Of a stretch of 64,000 bases of DNA, positions 25,215 through 33,802 are shown in pieces (the first letter of the stretch is position 1; every line of letters begins with the position of its first letter). The stretch is from Pseudacidovorax sp. NFM-22 (GTDB lineage Bacteria; Pseudomonadota; Gammaproteobacteria; Burkholderiales; Burkholderiaceae_C): contig NZ_JACBFY010000006.1 of the NCBI RefSeq assembly GCF_021401245.1, forward strand, positions 248,001 through 312,000, given 5' to 3'. The notes beneath the pieces are model-generated. The model made no database searches. It saw only the letters and a program-made list of their open reading frames with translations, and was not told the DNA's origin. The position numbers were made by a program, and so were the translations under genes.

Positions 25215-25505
25215 TCAGCCGTCTATGCGGACGGAGAAATAGGCCTCGGCGGTCTCCCCGAGATCACGCATGCCCGCCTGGCGGGCCTTGTCGTACGCGG
25301 TCGCCCAGCGGCTGGCGAGCCGGATTTCGTCCTTGCTCAAATCCTCCGCGCTGCTGTCCTGGGCGGACTCGAACGCGCGCAGTGCCGGTGCAAGGTCATC
25401 GCAGAGCAGCCGCTCCAGCTCGCGCAGGAAGCGAGCCTCCGCGGTGCGCAAGATATCTGCCGGTGTGCCGGCCGGTGCGTCGATGAGGTGTGCAGAGACA
25501 GGCAT
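25215..25505 (-). CDS. Hypothetical protein, third gene of the SOS-box operon
   Basis: A 96-residue, mostly helical acidic protein (EARFLRELERLLCDDLAPAL, DLSKDEIRLASRWATAYDKA). No family is recognised. It begins 12 nt after the stop of the 70-residue gene on the same strand, so it is probably the last gene of a three-gene transcript that starts at the LexA-box promoter near 26105. Confidence 0.55.
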   Translation of the reverse strand: MPVSAHLIDAPAGTPADILRTAEARFLRELERLLCDDLAPALRAFESAQDSSAEDLSKDEIRLASRWATAYDKARQAGMRDLGETAEAYFSVRIDG

Positions 25506-25517
25506 GGGGACCTCCGA

Positions 25518-25730
25518 TCAGAAGGGGGCGGGCGAGCGGACCACGTCGACGGGGCCGATGCCGTCATAGACGACTGCACCGCTGGAGCTGGTGACGATCC
25601 ATCGGCCGTTGATGCCCTGGCCGGGCTCCACGTCGTATTCCTCGGGCGCGAGCGGCAGCACGATTTCGTCCTTGATGCGGTCGCTGTACCAAGCTGGCAC
25701 GCGAAGCAGGGTGGGATGGCCGAGAGTCAT
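25518..25730 (-). CDS. Hypothetical protein, second gene of the SOS-box operon
   Basis: A 70-residue protein (LLRVPAWYSDRIKDEIVLPL, then EYDVEPGQGINGRWIVTSSS) with a short Pro-rich beta pattern. Its start lies 3 nt after the end of the 111-residue gene, which supports one transcript. I do not recognise the family. It is short, but the translational spacing on both sides favours a real gene. Confidence 0.5.
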   Translation of the reverse strand: MTLGHPTLLRVPAWYSDRIKDEIVLPLAPEEYDVEPGQGINGRWIVTSSSGAVVYDGIGPVDVVRSPAPF

Positions 25731-25733
25731 GGT

Positions 25734-26069
25734 CTATGGGGTGGGTATGAACTGAGCGAGTTGCGTCCAATGCACTGGATCTAAGTCTTCGGTTCCGTGG
25801 CAGGGGCGCAGCAGCCATAGCTGTGAGAACTCATGCACCCGGTTCTCTATCGCCTCGATCTCTGTGCCGGCGATCAGCAAGCCCAGGTCGGCCGGGCATG
25901 GCAGCAAGACCGGGTCAGCCATTACCAGTGGCGTGCGGTATGTGCGGATGCCGACGCTGACACGAACCTCGATGCGTCGGATGAACCGTTGGAGGTTGTT
26001 GTGCGGCCAGGCAGCCACCTCCACGCGGCCGCGCACCGGCGGCGGGTACTCGGACCGGCGCAGGCGCAT
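25734..26069 (-). CDS. Hypothetical protein, first gene of the SOS-box operon
   Basis: A 111-residue protein beginning MRLRRSEYPPPVRGRVEVAA, with a basic N-terminus, a beta-rich middle (RIEVRVSVGIRTYRTPLVMA) and an amphipathic C-terminus (EIEAIENRVHEFSQLWLLRP). I do not recognise it. The ATG at 26069 is about 36 nt downstream of a promoter covered by a LexA-like box, so expression on DNA damage is expected. The ribosome-binding site is weak (AAAGG very close to the ATG), and an alternative start is possible. Confidence 0.55.
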   Translation of the reverse strand: MRLRRSEYPPPVRGRVEVAAWPHNNLQRFIRRIEVRVSVGIRTYRTPLVMADPVLLPCPADLGLLIAGTEIEAIENRVHEFSQLWLLRPCHGTEDLDPVHWTQLAQFIPTP

Positions 26070-26102
26070 GCCTTTGGAGCGGAGGGTGCTGACTTCACAG
26101 AA

Positions 26103-26139
26103 CACTGTGCAAATATACAGTGAATCGGTAGACTGGCAA
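26103..26139 (-). promoter_or_regulatory. LexA (SOS) box over a minus-strand promoter
   Basis: CACTGT-N8-ACAGTG at 26103-26122 contains the CTGT-N8-ACAG core of LexA operators with an AT-rich centre. On the minus strand TTGCCA (26134-26139), a 16-nt spacer and TATATT (26112-26117) form a promoter whose -10 box lies inside the LexA box. It would control the operon 26069 to 25215. The plus-strand gene at 26175 is also nearby, but I found no good -35 for it. Confidence 0.75.
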
Positions 26140-26174
26140 CCTGGCGCCGGCGCCCGTTCAACCAAGGAACCACT

Positions 26175-26465
26175 ATGCGCATTGAGCTTGACGTTTTCTA
26201 TCCCGTGGCCACACCCGCGCAGTTGGATGCGGCGCGCGCGGCGGCCTTGGCGGTCTACGGGGCGGCTGACGTCGATCCCTACGACGCCTGGCTGGCCTGG
26301 GCCGAGGAAGTGCGGTGGATGGAGTGCGGCTGTGATGACGCCTTCCGCCCCAGCGAAGGCGCTCGGCGCCTGATGGATCTGCATTCCCGGGCGCAGGTGG
26401 CGGCGAATGAAGTGCTGGGTGTGCCGCTTGGCGAGGTGGTCACGCTGGACTTCGTAGAGCGCTGA
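26175..26465 (+). CDS. Hypothetical protein
   Basis: A 96-residue protein, MRIELDVFYPVATPAQLDAA then DVDPYDAWLAWAEEVRWMEC, mainly helical with a C-terminal strand (VTLDFVER). AAGGAA lies at good distance before the ATG, one of the clearest ribosome-binding sites in this block. It is divergent from the SOS-box operon and shares its upstream region, so it may also respond to DNA damage. The family is unknown to me. Confidence 0.6.
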   Translation: MRIELDVFYPVATPAQLDAARAAALAVYGAADVDPYDAWLAWAEEVRWMECGCDDAFRPSEGARRLMDLHSRAQVAANEVLGVPLGEVVTLDFVER

Positions 26466-26851
26466 ACCGTAGCGGCGCCCGATCCATGGCACGGTTCATG
26501 GTATCGGACAGCTAATGCGTTGATTTAAAAAGGCTTCTGACTGTCACCGCTTCCGCCAGGACAGATCCCATGCGATCTGTTCGGTCCTCGTTGTGGGCCC
26601 AAGTCCCTAAGCTCCAACTGGCAGTCCGCCGTGCTCGCCCTTTGTGGCTCCAATCGATCCGCTAAGCCAGAGACGCGGCGTGGGCCGGGGAGGCGGCAAG
26701 ATCGGCTTGGGGCCGCGGCACGCGTTCAAGACGCAGGAGTTTCGCTGACGCCAGCCCGACAAGCGCCGCGAGGGCGCACTGCCCAGCGCAGGCCGACGGC
26801 AATGTCCGAGCGCCGACGACGAGCGCAGCAACTTCGGCTCAGCTTGGGCTG
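26466..26851. other. Gene-poor stretch before the broken terminase
   Basis: About 385 nt with no convincing gene. It holds a perfect dyad ACAGATC-CCATGC-GATCTGT (26561-26580). From 26538 there is a segment that resembles a degenerate form of the 40-bp prophage repeat (TGAC, TTCCG, GG-ACAG and TCCC in the same order). The right half may be a scrambled 5' part of the terminase region, but I cannot align it. Confidence 0.5.
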
Positions 26852-28728
26852 AGCCTTTCAGGTTGGCATCCCTCGACTTCATGAGCGATGACCGGATCGA
26901 AGATCTGGAAGTCATGAAGGCGCGTCGGCTACACGAAGATGGTCACCGCCTTCGTTTGCTACAACATCGCGCACCGCCGCCGGAAGCAGGCCCTGTGGCA
27001 GCCCACCGACGACGACAGGGACAGCTACGTCAAGAGCGAGATTGATCCGCTGCTCGATCCGCAGACTGGCGTGGCCGCCGTCAACAAGGCCCGCAAGCGC
27101 GGCAAGGGCCTCAACGACGAGACGATCAAGCTCAAGAGCTTTCGGGACAGTGTCCTGCACCTGCTCGGTGGCAAGGCCGCGCGCGCGTTCCGCCGGATCA
27201 CGGTGGCCGTCTCCATCCTCGATGAGATCAGCAAGTTTGATCGCAGCATCGAGAAGGCCGGCCCGCCGCGCGGCCTGGCCCGCGGCCGACTGGAAGGCGC
27301 CCCGTATCCGAAGCTCGTGTGCGGCTCCACGCCGCTGCTCAAGGGCTTGTGCCACATCGAGGACGCGGCCAACGAGGCCGAGGGCTTCGTGCGCTTTCAC
27401 ATCGAGTGCCCGCACTGCCGCGCGGACCATCCGCTCATGTGGGGCGGCAAGGACAAGCGCTACGGATTCAAGTGGGATCGCGGCCACCCGCAGACGGCGC
27501 ACCACGTCTGCCCGCATTGCCATGGATCCATCACGCAGGCCGACTACCTTCGCGGCGGCATGCCGCTGCAGGGTGAGTGGGTGTGCGAGCGAACCGGCAA
27601 GCGCTATGGGACCGACCGCACTTGGCGCGACAGCGCTGGCAACCCGTGCCGGCCGCCCCGAAGCCTGGCCGTGCACGTTTGGACCGCATACAGCCCGCAG
27701 CGCGCCTGGTCCGACATCGTGGAGGATTCGAGAACGGATTGAAGGCGATGGAGAAGGGCGACGCCGGCCCGATGCAGCTCTTCGTGAACGAGACGCTGGG
27801 CGAGACGTGGGAACTGGCCGGCGAGCGCACCGATGAGCACGTGCTGCAGGCCCGGGCCGAGCCCTACAAGCTGCAAACCGTGCCCGTGGGTTGCCTGGTG
27901 CTCACGGCCGGCGTCGATGTGCAGCGCAACCGGTGGGAAATCACGGTGTGGGGTTGGGGCCGCGGCCTGGAGTCCTGGGTGATCGACGTTGTGGTGATCG
28001 AGGGCAATCCGGCGGTGGACGAGGAGTGGGCCGCCGTCACCGCCCAGCTCCAACGCCGGTACCGGCAGGATTGGCACGGCGGCAGTTTGGGGCTGAGTGC
28101 CATCAGCATCGACAGCTCGGACCAGACGCAGGCGGTCTACAACTGGGTGAGCAAGGCACAGCATGTCCTGCCGCAGCTGCGAGCCATCAAAGGCGATGGG
28201 AACGAGGCGATCAGCATCCTCGGGCCCAGCAGTCTGCAGGAAGTGAACTGGCGCGGCCGAAAGATCGCCCGCGGCATCAAGCTATGGCGCGTGGGCACGG
28301 ATGCGGCGAAGGACCTGTTGCTTGGTCAGCTTGCCATTGACCAGCCCGGCCCGGGCTACGTCCACTTCTCTAACGAGCTCCCCCGCGAGTTCTTCGAGCA
28401 GCTCACGGCTGAACAGCGGGTGCTCGCCAAGCTGAACGGGCGCGATGCCTACCGGTGGGTGAAGCGCCGCCCGCGTAATGAGCAGCTCGACAACAGGAAT
28501 TACGCGGTGCACGCAGCTCTTGGGCTGGGGCTTGAACGGCTAAGTGAGGAGCGGTGGTCCAAGCTAGAGGCGTGCGCGCAGCCGCCCAAGGATTTGTTCG
28601 CCTACACCGTGCCTATCGAAGTGAAGGATGCGATCGCACCGCCACATTTAGGAAGGTCGAATGACGCCACCGAATTTAATCATCGAGATCGCAAAGATGA
28701 AGTATTCTTTGCGCCAATCCAACTATGA
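26852..28728 (+). pseudogene. Frameshifted terminase large subunit (second prophage)
   Basis: A close relative of the terminase at 1-1992, alignable from GCCTTTCAGGT onward, with the same zinc-knuckle, WTAYSPQ and GETWE stretches. Three lesions are visible against the intact copy: an additional C near 26870, a 5-nt loss near 26921, and a 1-nt loss near 27726. The coding parts therefore lie in three frames (about 26863-26920, 26930-27742 and 27730-28728). The first 30 or more codons are missing or scrambled. The C-terminus differs from the intact copy. Its stop overlaps the following Mor-like start (ATGA). Confidence 0.9.
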
Positions 28729-29024
28729 ACACGCCCGACCATGCTCAAGAATGTCCGCTTTCAATCATCGCGGACGAAGCTCGAAACGTCGCGATATGCT
28801 GCGGTGCGCAATGGTCTCCAGGCGCAACAGCCGACCTTATGCGACGATTAGCCGCTTGCCTAGGGGGGATGGAAATCTACATTCCGCGAGAAAGCGCAGC
28901 CGAAAGGCTGACGCGCCATGAAAAAATTCGGAATCGCTTCAATGGCCGCAATGTCAGAGAATTAGCTAAAGAATTCGGAATTTCGGAACGAACCATTCGA
29001 CGGATATTGCGTGCGAGCGATTAG
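28725..29024 (+). CDS. Mor-family transcription activator (second prophage)
   Basis: A 99-residue protein with RFNGRNVRELAKEFGISERT then IRRILRA, aligned with the Mor-like protein at 2001-2321 (LFNGRNADEVARRLGVSRRT). The preceding GGMEIYIPRE also corresponds to GEEVYIARR. The start overlaps the broken terminase stop. Codon use is lower in GC than its counterpart, and the low-GC island begins right after it, so the gene may have travelled with the island or come from a different phage. It is intact although its neighbours are broken. Confidence 0.82.
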   Translation: MNTPDHAQECPLSIIADEARNVAICCGAQWSPGATADLMRRLAACLGGMEIYIPRESAAERLTRHEKIRNRFNGRNVRELAKEFGISERTIRRILRASD

Positions 29025-29134
29025 TTGGAACAAGTTCGATTTTATATTGTTATGCTTGCTGCTGCTCTTCCATCGTTCACGCCGCTGTTAGGGCAAAATT
29101 AAAGATAGCAAAAATTTTTTAATATAGGTGTTTT

Positions 29135-30114
29135 ATGCTTCATACCCTGGGTCTGCGCATTGAACGGCTGCTCTATTTTGGCTTTGTATTGCTGCTTATT
29201 TGCGCTCTCGAAGTATATTTCACCGCTGCGGCTGCTTATTTCAATGCGACGGAGACACGCGCACTGGACTCTTTAATCGAAATTTTCGAAAAAGATCGCG
29301 ACCAGCTCAAAGGGCTCTACGATGAGTCTAGAAAACCCTACCGCCCCTCGACGGATAGAGAAAATAAAGTGGCGGAGATGAGGGCTAGCCTCGGGCTGCC
29401 CGCTAAGAAAGGAGGGCCGCCCGGAGACGGGCCAACATATAAGAGCAAGGTAGAAAGCCTGCTTAACTCTTCGCCGGGAGCATGGCAAATTCAGGGGCAA
29501 ATAGGAAGTTCACTTGATCTAGAGAAAAATCCCGATCAAATTCTTGATGCCCTGAAAAATTTGAAGAATCTTAGCAATCGAGAAAGAGGGACTGTACTCG
29601 GTATCGAAACACCTCGACTTTTAACCCTTCAATATGGCTCGGCAGATTTTAGGATATCCGCTCAGTTTCTCGCCGGGGGGCTATTAGTTGCACTTTATCC
29701 GCTGTCGCTCGTGTGGCTTGGTTCATTTTACATCACAAGACAGCGAGAACTTCTCGGGATACGGGCTACGCGAGACCTTAAAGATGTGTTCCCTCACATC
29801 TTAAACATCTTAGCTGTTGATTTCTCTGGGTTACGGCGGCGACTGGGTTTGAGTGTTAAGCCCCGAGACGCTCTCATAAACCTCGGGATAGCGCGAATAG
29901 CATCTATTTCACTTCGTAGCTTGTTCATAATTATCGCAGTGTTTCCCTACTTGCTGCATTAGGCTATTGCACTTTAGAACTTGTGGTTTTCTTTAAACTA
30001 TCATATTTTTTGACCGGTATTGCTATAGTTGCGTATTTATTTCTAGTGCTTCTTGCAATATCATTGGTGGCACAAGAAGCATTGACCTTGCGCGGAAAGA
30101 TATTCTATGAATAA
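29135..30114 (+). pseudogene. Low-GC island membrane protein with a frameshift near its end
   Basis: The first frame (29135-29962) gives 275 residues: an N-terminal membrane segment (LLYFGFVLLLICALEVYFTA), a charged soluble domain of about 130 residues, and two further hydrophobic segments. Near 29940 the frame closes, but the -1 frame continues from 29941 to a stop at 30114 with a long membrane helix (TGIAIVAYLFLVLLAISLVA) and a charged end. The next gene starts at 30107, overlapping that second stop, as expected if it is the natural end. I read this as one gene of about 325 residues with a recent 1-nt lesion or base-call error. Function unknown. Confidence 0.65.
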
Positions 30115-30475
30115 GTGTATTCTTAAGTATTCTTTGATGATTGTCCTTGGCTGCTGGAGTTGCGCGCATAGCAAAGACAGAGAAATAACGATTCTTGCAC
30201 CAATACGCTGCCCCGATTGGATCGAGGGAAGGAAAGAAGATAATTCTGTAAAGCTTAGCAATTTCAACTTTTTGGGGTTCCGCAACAAGTTCTGGATTTT
30301 GGGACTCGTTACCGGACTAAATTCAAATCGCAGCGGCCCCAATTTGCTTGAATCTGTGGACAGCGAATTAATATTTGATTGGTTGGACGCCTACTGTGCA
30401 AAAAATCCAAGTGCAGAGTTATTTGATGGAGCAAAAGAATTTTTGAATGAGGTCTCACGTCAGCGGAGACAGTAA
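30107..30475 (+). CDS. Small exported lipoprotein of the island, HdeA/Rap1a-like pattern
   Basis: A 122-residue protein with a short signal ending MIVLGC (Cys16), a plausible lipobox. The mature part has ILAPIRCPDWIEGRKE, FWILGLVTGLN and LIFDWLDAYCAKNPSAELFD. This Cys-x-x-W-then-helix and WLDAYC-x-NP arrangement occurs in small disulfide-bonded periplasmic proteins of the HdeA/Rap1a kind. It is coupled to the upstream membrane gene (start overlapping its restored stop), so the two probably act together in the envelope. The assignment is by pattern only. Confidence 0.6.
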   Translation: MNKCILKYSLMIVLGCWSCAHSKDREITILAPIRCPDWIEGRKEDNSVKLSNFNFLGFRNKFWILGLVTGLNSNRSGPNLLESVDSELIFDWLDAYCAKNPSAELFDGAKEFLNEVSRQRRQ

Positions 30476-30634
30476 TTTTGATAAATATTGAATATCGCTG
30501 ACGGATAATGTAGAGTTTGCATAACAAGCTATCCGCTGCGACTGCCGTACTCGAGATATCAATCCTTCTTCTGTCGTGCTAATTTTCGCGTCTCGCCTTT
30601 TTGCTGCGCGCGTGGCTTTGCTGCACCGCTACCA

Positions 30635-31642
30635 TCATTTAGACTGCGGTTTAATCCAGTCGCCCCAGATATTTTTCTCTGGTTCAGGTTTAAGAATTAG
30701 CGAGACAACGTCGGACGCCCGAATGCGAACTGTGGATTCTTTTAGGGAAAAATATAAATGGGATGAGTTTTGATGAATTAGTTTCCCCTCTACTAGTTGC
30801 CGATCGGTCGTGACGAGTTCCGTCGGAATCTTCTTCAAGGCGTCGTCTGAAAGGCCAATTCTCACGGTTTGTGGTTTCGCGCCGCCGAGTTTAAGACTTA
30901 CTTGTCCGTAGAACTGAGTGCCGAAACTCACCGCAGCACCGATTATGAATACCGTGCTGTACAGCCCAGTAAATAACATCTGGTCCCATGTAGTTTTATT
31001 TTTTGAAGTGACATGTAAGACGATATTTAAGTAAAACATTCCTCCAAGATAATGCGTGAAGACGATGATCATCATGTCTGTGTCGCTTCGGGAAAAAAAT
31101 ATATATATGGCGAATGTCTTCAGCATCGATTCTGCGATCTCTGAGCTTCGTGGAAAGCGGGCGTCGGCCCCTGTAATTTGTAATGTGAATGAAATTAAGA
31201 GAACCAGTGCGAGCGCTGAGTAGAAGAGAAAAGTTCCTGAGGCTCCAACAGCAAGTGAGCCAAACAGTGCTGCAGAAAGACAGCAAAAAAGAACCGTTTT
31301 GACGAGGGAGTGAAGAAAAATAACTTTAGGCCAAATCCTGCTTGGAAGTAGCTCTCTTTTGTCTTCAAGAGATTCTCTAAACCATGTGCTCCCATTTATG
31401 ATTGATCGTGCGGCGAATAGATAGAAGCAAGTCAAATAGAATATAAAATTTGCGCCCGCAAGAAAATAACGCGCGTTAACGAACTCGATGTCTAAAATCC
31501 CTGATTTTGCCAAGTGTGAGTTCAAAACTAGAAAACCTGAGACATATATGAAACCTATGAATAAAGCGTAAAAAGATAGCCCAATTTCTTTAAAATCGGA
31601 CAATTGTCGTATAAAGAGGCTGGGGTAGAGTTTTGAGCTCAT
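30635..31642 (-). CDS. Multi-span membrane protein of the low-GC island
   Basis: A 335-residue protein with about six or seven membrane helices in the first 240 residues (EIGLSFYALFIGFIYVSGFL, NFIFYLTCFYLFAA, TFLFYSALALVLLISFTL) and a soluble C-terminal domain of about 90 residues ending in KNIWGDWIKPQSK. I do not recognise the family. It converges with the lipoprotein gene. I prefer the ATG at 31642 to the TTG at 31675. Its base composition is far more AT-rich than the flanking phage genes, a sign of recent acquisition. Protection of the lysogen against other phages is possible but unproven. Confidence 0.65.
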   Translation of the reverse strand: MSSKLYPSLFIRQLSDFKEIGLSFYALFIGFIYVSGFLVLNSHLAKSGILDIEFVNARYFLAGANFIFYLTCFYLFAARSIINGSTWFRESLEDKRELLPSRIWPKVIFLHSLVKTVLFCCLSAALFGSLAVGASGTFLFYSALALVLLISFTLQITGADARFPRSSEIAESMLKTFAIYIFFSRSDTDMMIIVFTHYLGGMFYLNIVLHVTSKNKTTWDQMLFTGLYSTVFIIGAAVSFGTQFYGQVSLKLGGAKPQTVRIGLSDDALKKIPTELVTTDRQLVEGKLIHQNSSHLYFSLKESTVRIRASDVVSLILKPEPEKNIWGDWIKPQSK

Positions 31643-31713
31643 TTTCGTGTCTGAATGATCCGGGGACGATATCAATTTATTAACGGGACAACGTTCCGAA
31701 CTGTACCTCTTGC

Positions 31714-31770
31714 GAGCTCGTAGTGTCTGTCATAGCTCCGAAAAAAAGTCGCGTAGTGTTCTACGAGCTC
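31714..31770. repeat. 10-bp perfect inverted repeat upstream of the gpW-like gene
   Basis: GAGCTCGTAG (31714-31723) and CTACGAGCTC (31761-31770) are exact complements 37 nt apart. A shorter direct repeat CGTAGTGT occurs at both arms (about 31719 and 31752). The element lies between the minus-strand membrane gene and the gpW-like gene, at the right end of the island. It could be an operator, a stem-loop, or a mark of integration. Beyond it, TTGACA at 31871 may start a promoter. Confidence 0.6.
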
Positions 31771-31919
31771 AATACGTCGACTGGGTGAGCCGTCCCTTGT
31801 GCCAGTAAATTAGGGATCAGGGCTGGCTAGGTTTTTTTGTCTAAAGCAAGTCGTCGAAGACACATGCTTTTTGACATTGCCTCTGTGACTTGCCATGCTA
31901 ATTCAGGTCTCATGCATGC

Positions 31920-32147
31920 ATGGGCCTATACCGCCATTCGACCGATCAAGAACTGCAGCAGCTTCGCGCCAAGCTGTTTGCTTCGCTACATGAGCGCCTG
32001 ACGGGCCCCACCTCGGCGACCGTCGACGGACGAGGCGTCCAGTACCAGCAGCGCGTCGATGAGCTGCGCCGCGAGCTGGCGGATATCGATGCCGAGCTGA
32101 ATCGGCGCGCTGGCGTGCCGCTGCGCGGCCCCATCTACATCGTCTGA
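31920..32147 (+). CDS. gpW-like head-tail connector (second prophage)
   Basis: A 75-residue protein comparable to the gpW-like protein at 2369-2590: helix (STDQELQQLRAKLFASLHER), hairpin (TGPTSATVDGRGVQYQQRVD), second helix and a basic tail. It precedes the portal gene by 2 nt. The region before it shows TTGACA at 31871 but not the 40-bp repeat of prophage 1, so its expression signals differ. The gene is intact, but its partners are not. Confidence 0.78.
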   Translation: MGLYRHSTDQELQQLRAKLFASLHERLTGPTSATVDGRGVQYQQRVDELRRELADIDAELNRRAGVPLRGPIYIV

Positions 32148-32149
32148 AG

Positions 32150-33482
32150 ATGGGCCGCCGCGCGAAGCGCTTCGCCCGAAGCGCATCCCTTGCTGTGGCC
32201 GAGTCCGGGGCTGCGTCCGGCCCCAGCATGGCCGCCCACCACGCGGCCGGCCATGACCACGCCATGTTCGATTGGTACCCGGGCGGCGGCAGTGCCGACG
32301 CTGACCTCCTGCCGGACCTGGACCTGCTCACCGCCCGTTCGCGCGACCTCACGCGAAACAACGGCCTCATGGCCGGCGGCATCCAGACGCTGCGGGACAA
32401 CATCGTGGGCGCGGTGCTCCGCCTCTCGTCCACGCCCGACTACCGCCTGCTCGGCTGGTCCCGCGAGAAGGCCCGCGACTGGGGCAACAACACCGAAGCC
32501 CATTTCCGTTCCTGGGCCGAGACGACGGAATGCGATGCGGGCCGTTCGCTCAACCTTCTGGGGCTCACGCTGCAGGCGCTGAGCGGCAGCATGGTCAATG
32601 GTGACGGGCTGGGCCTGCCCCTCTGGCTGCCGCGGCCGGGCAGCTCCTGGGGGACCCGCATCATGATGGTGGAGTCCGACCGGCTCGCCACGCCTTCGGC
32701 CTTGGCCGCCAATCCCAACATCCGCGGCGGGATCGAGTTTGACCAACACGGCGCGCCGACCTTCTACAACGTGCGCCGCACGCACCCGGGCGATGCCCTG
32801 GGTGCATGGGCATCCGGCGCCGACGAGTGGGAGCGCATTCCCGCGTTCACCGCCTGGGGCCGTCGCCGCGTCCTTCACCTGCACGACAAGGAACGCACGG
32901 GCCAGTCCCGCGGGAAACCCATCGTGGCCGCGGTCATGCGCGAATTCCACATGGCCGGCAAATACTCCAGCAACGAACTGGAGGCGAGCGTCGCCAATTC
33001 GCTGGTGGCCGCCTTCCTCGAATCGAACCTCGATGAGGAATCGGCCGGTGCGCTCTTCGGGCAGGACCCGCGCGCGCCTGGGGCGAGTCGGTCAAGCAGG
33101 CGCGCAACCTGCGGCGCATGCAGGGCGCGGCCATCATCCCGCTGCCCGTGGGTGCCAAGGTGTCGAGCTTCACGCCGGGCCGGCCCAATGCCGCATTCGA
33201 GGCGTTCATGCTGGCCGTGCTGCGCCACATCGCCGCGGGCCTGAATCTCCCCTATGAGCTGCTGCTGAAGGACTTCAGCAAGACCAACTACAGCAGCGCC
33301 CGTGCCGCGCTGCTCGAAGCCTGGCGCTACTTCCATGGCCGGCGCCGCTGGCTCATGGACTACTGGCTGCGGCCCATCTATGAGCTGTGGCTCGAAGAAG
33401 CCATCAACTCCGGCCTGGTCGAAGCCCCGGACTTCTACGCCAAGCGCTATGCCTACTCGCGTTGCCGTTTCATCTTCGGCGG
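32150..33482 (+). pseudogene. Frameshifted, truncated portal protein (second prophage)
   Basis: The frame from ATG 32150 reads a gpB-like portal (ADLLPDLDLLTARSRDLTRN, MVNGDGLGLPLWLPRPG, VLHLHDKERTGQSRGKPIVA) up to about 33075. There a 1-base change moves the true sequence to another frame (AWGESVKQARNLRRM, then IIPLPVGAKVSSFTPGRPNA and KDFSKTNYSSARAALLEAWR). It runs to about 33480 (YAYSRCRFIFGG), where the last 50 or so residues are replaced by a piece of another gene. The product cannot be functional. Confidence 0.85.
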
Positions 33483-33652
33483 CCGCTCGCGAAGACGCCA
33501 TGGGCAATGTCGACGTTCGCCTCTTGCTGCTTGCCTTTGATTCGCCCGGCAGCGAAGTCGCCGGCGCCTTCAATCTGGCGGAGCGCATCCCGGGCCTGTG
33601 CGGTCGCAAGCCCATACAGGCCATCGCCGACGGCAGGCGTAGAAGCGTCTGA
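33483..33652 (+). pseudogene. Fragment of a gpC-like S49 head protease
   Basis: The segment reads VRLLLLAFDSPGSEVAGAFN then KPIQAIADG, matching the S49 peptidase core (DSPGGEVAG with KPI-x-AIAD) of lambda gpC-type head proteases. The conserved Gly of SPGG is Ser here, and the active-site Ser region is lost. It joins the portal remnant out of frame, so a deletion removed the portal end and the gpC start. This phage used a separate S49 protease, unlike prophage 1, which has a fused one. Phage similarity ends here. Confidence 0.75.
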
Positions 33653-33802
33653 ATTGCGAGAGCATCCGCAGCTCTTCGGATCTCAACGACTGACAAACGG
33701 CACCCGGACGCTATCGGACGCGCGGGGCAGCCGACCGGCCGTCCCAAGCCGGACAAGCACGGGTCGTTGACGTGGCGGCTCGAAGAAAATCGCGGCCACT
33801 CC

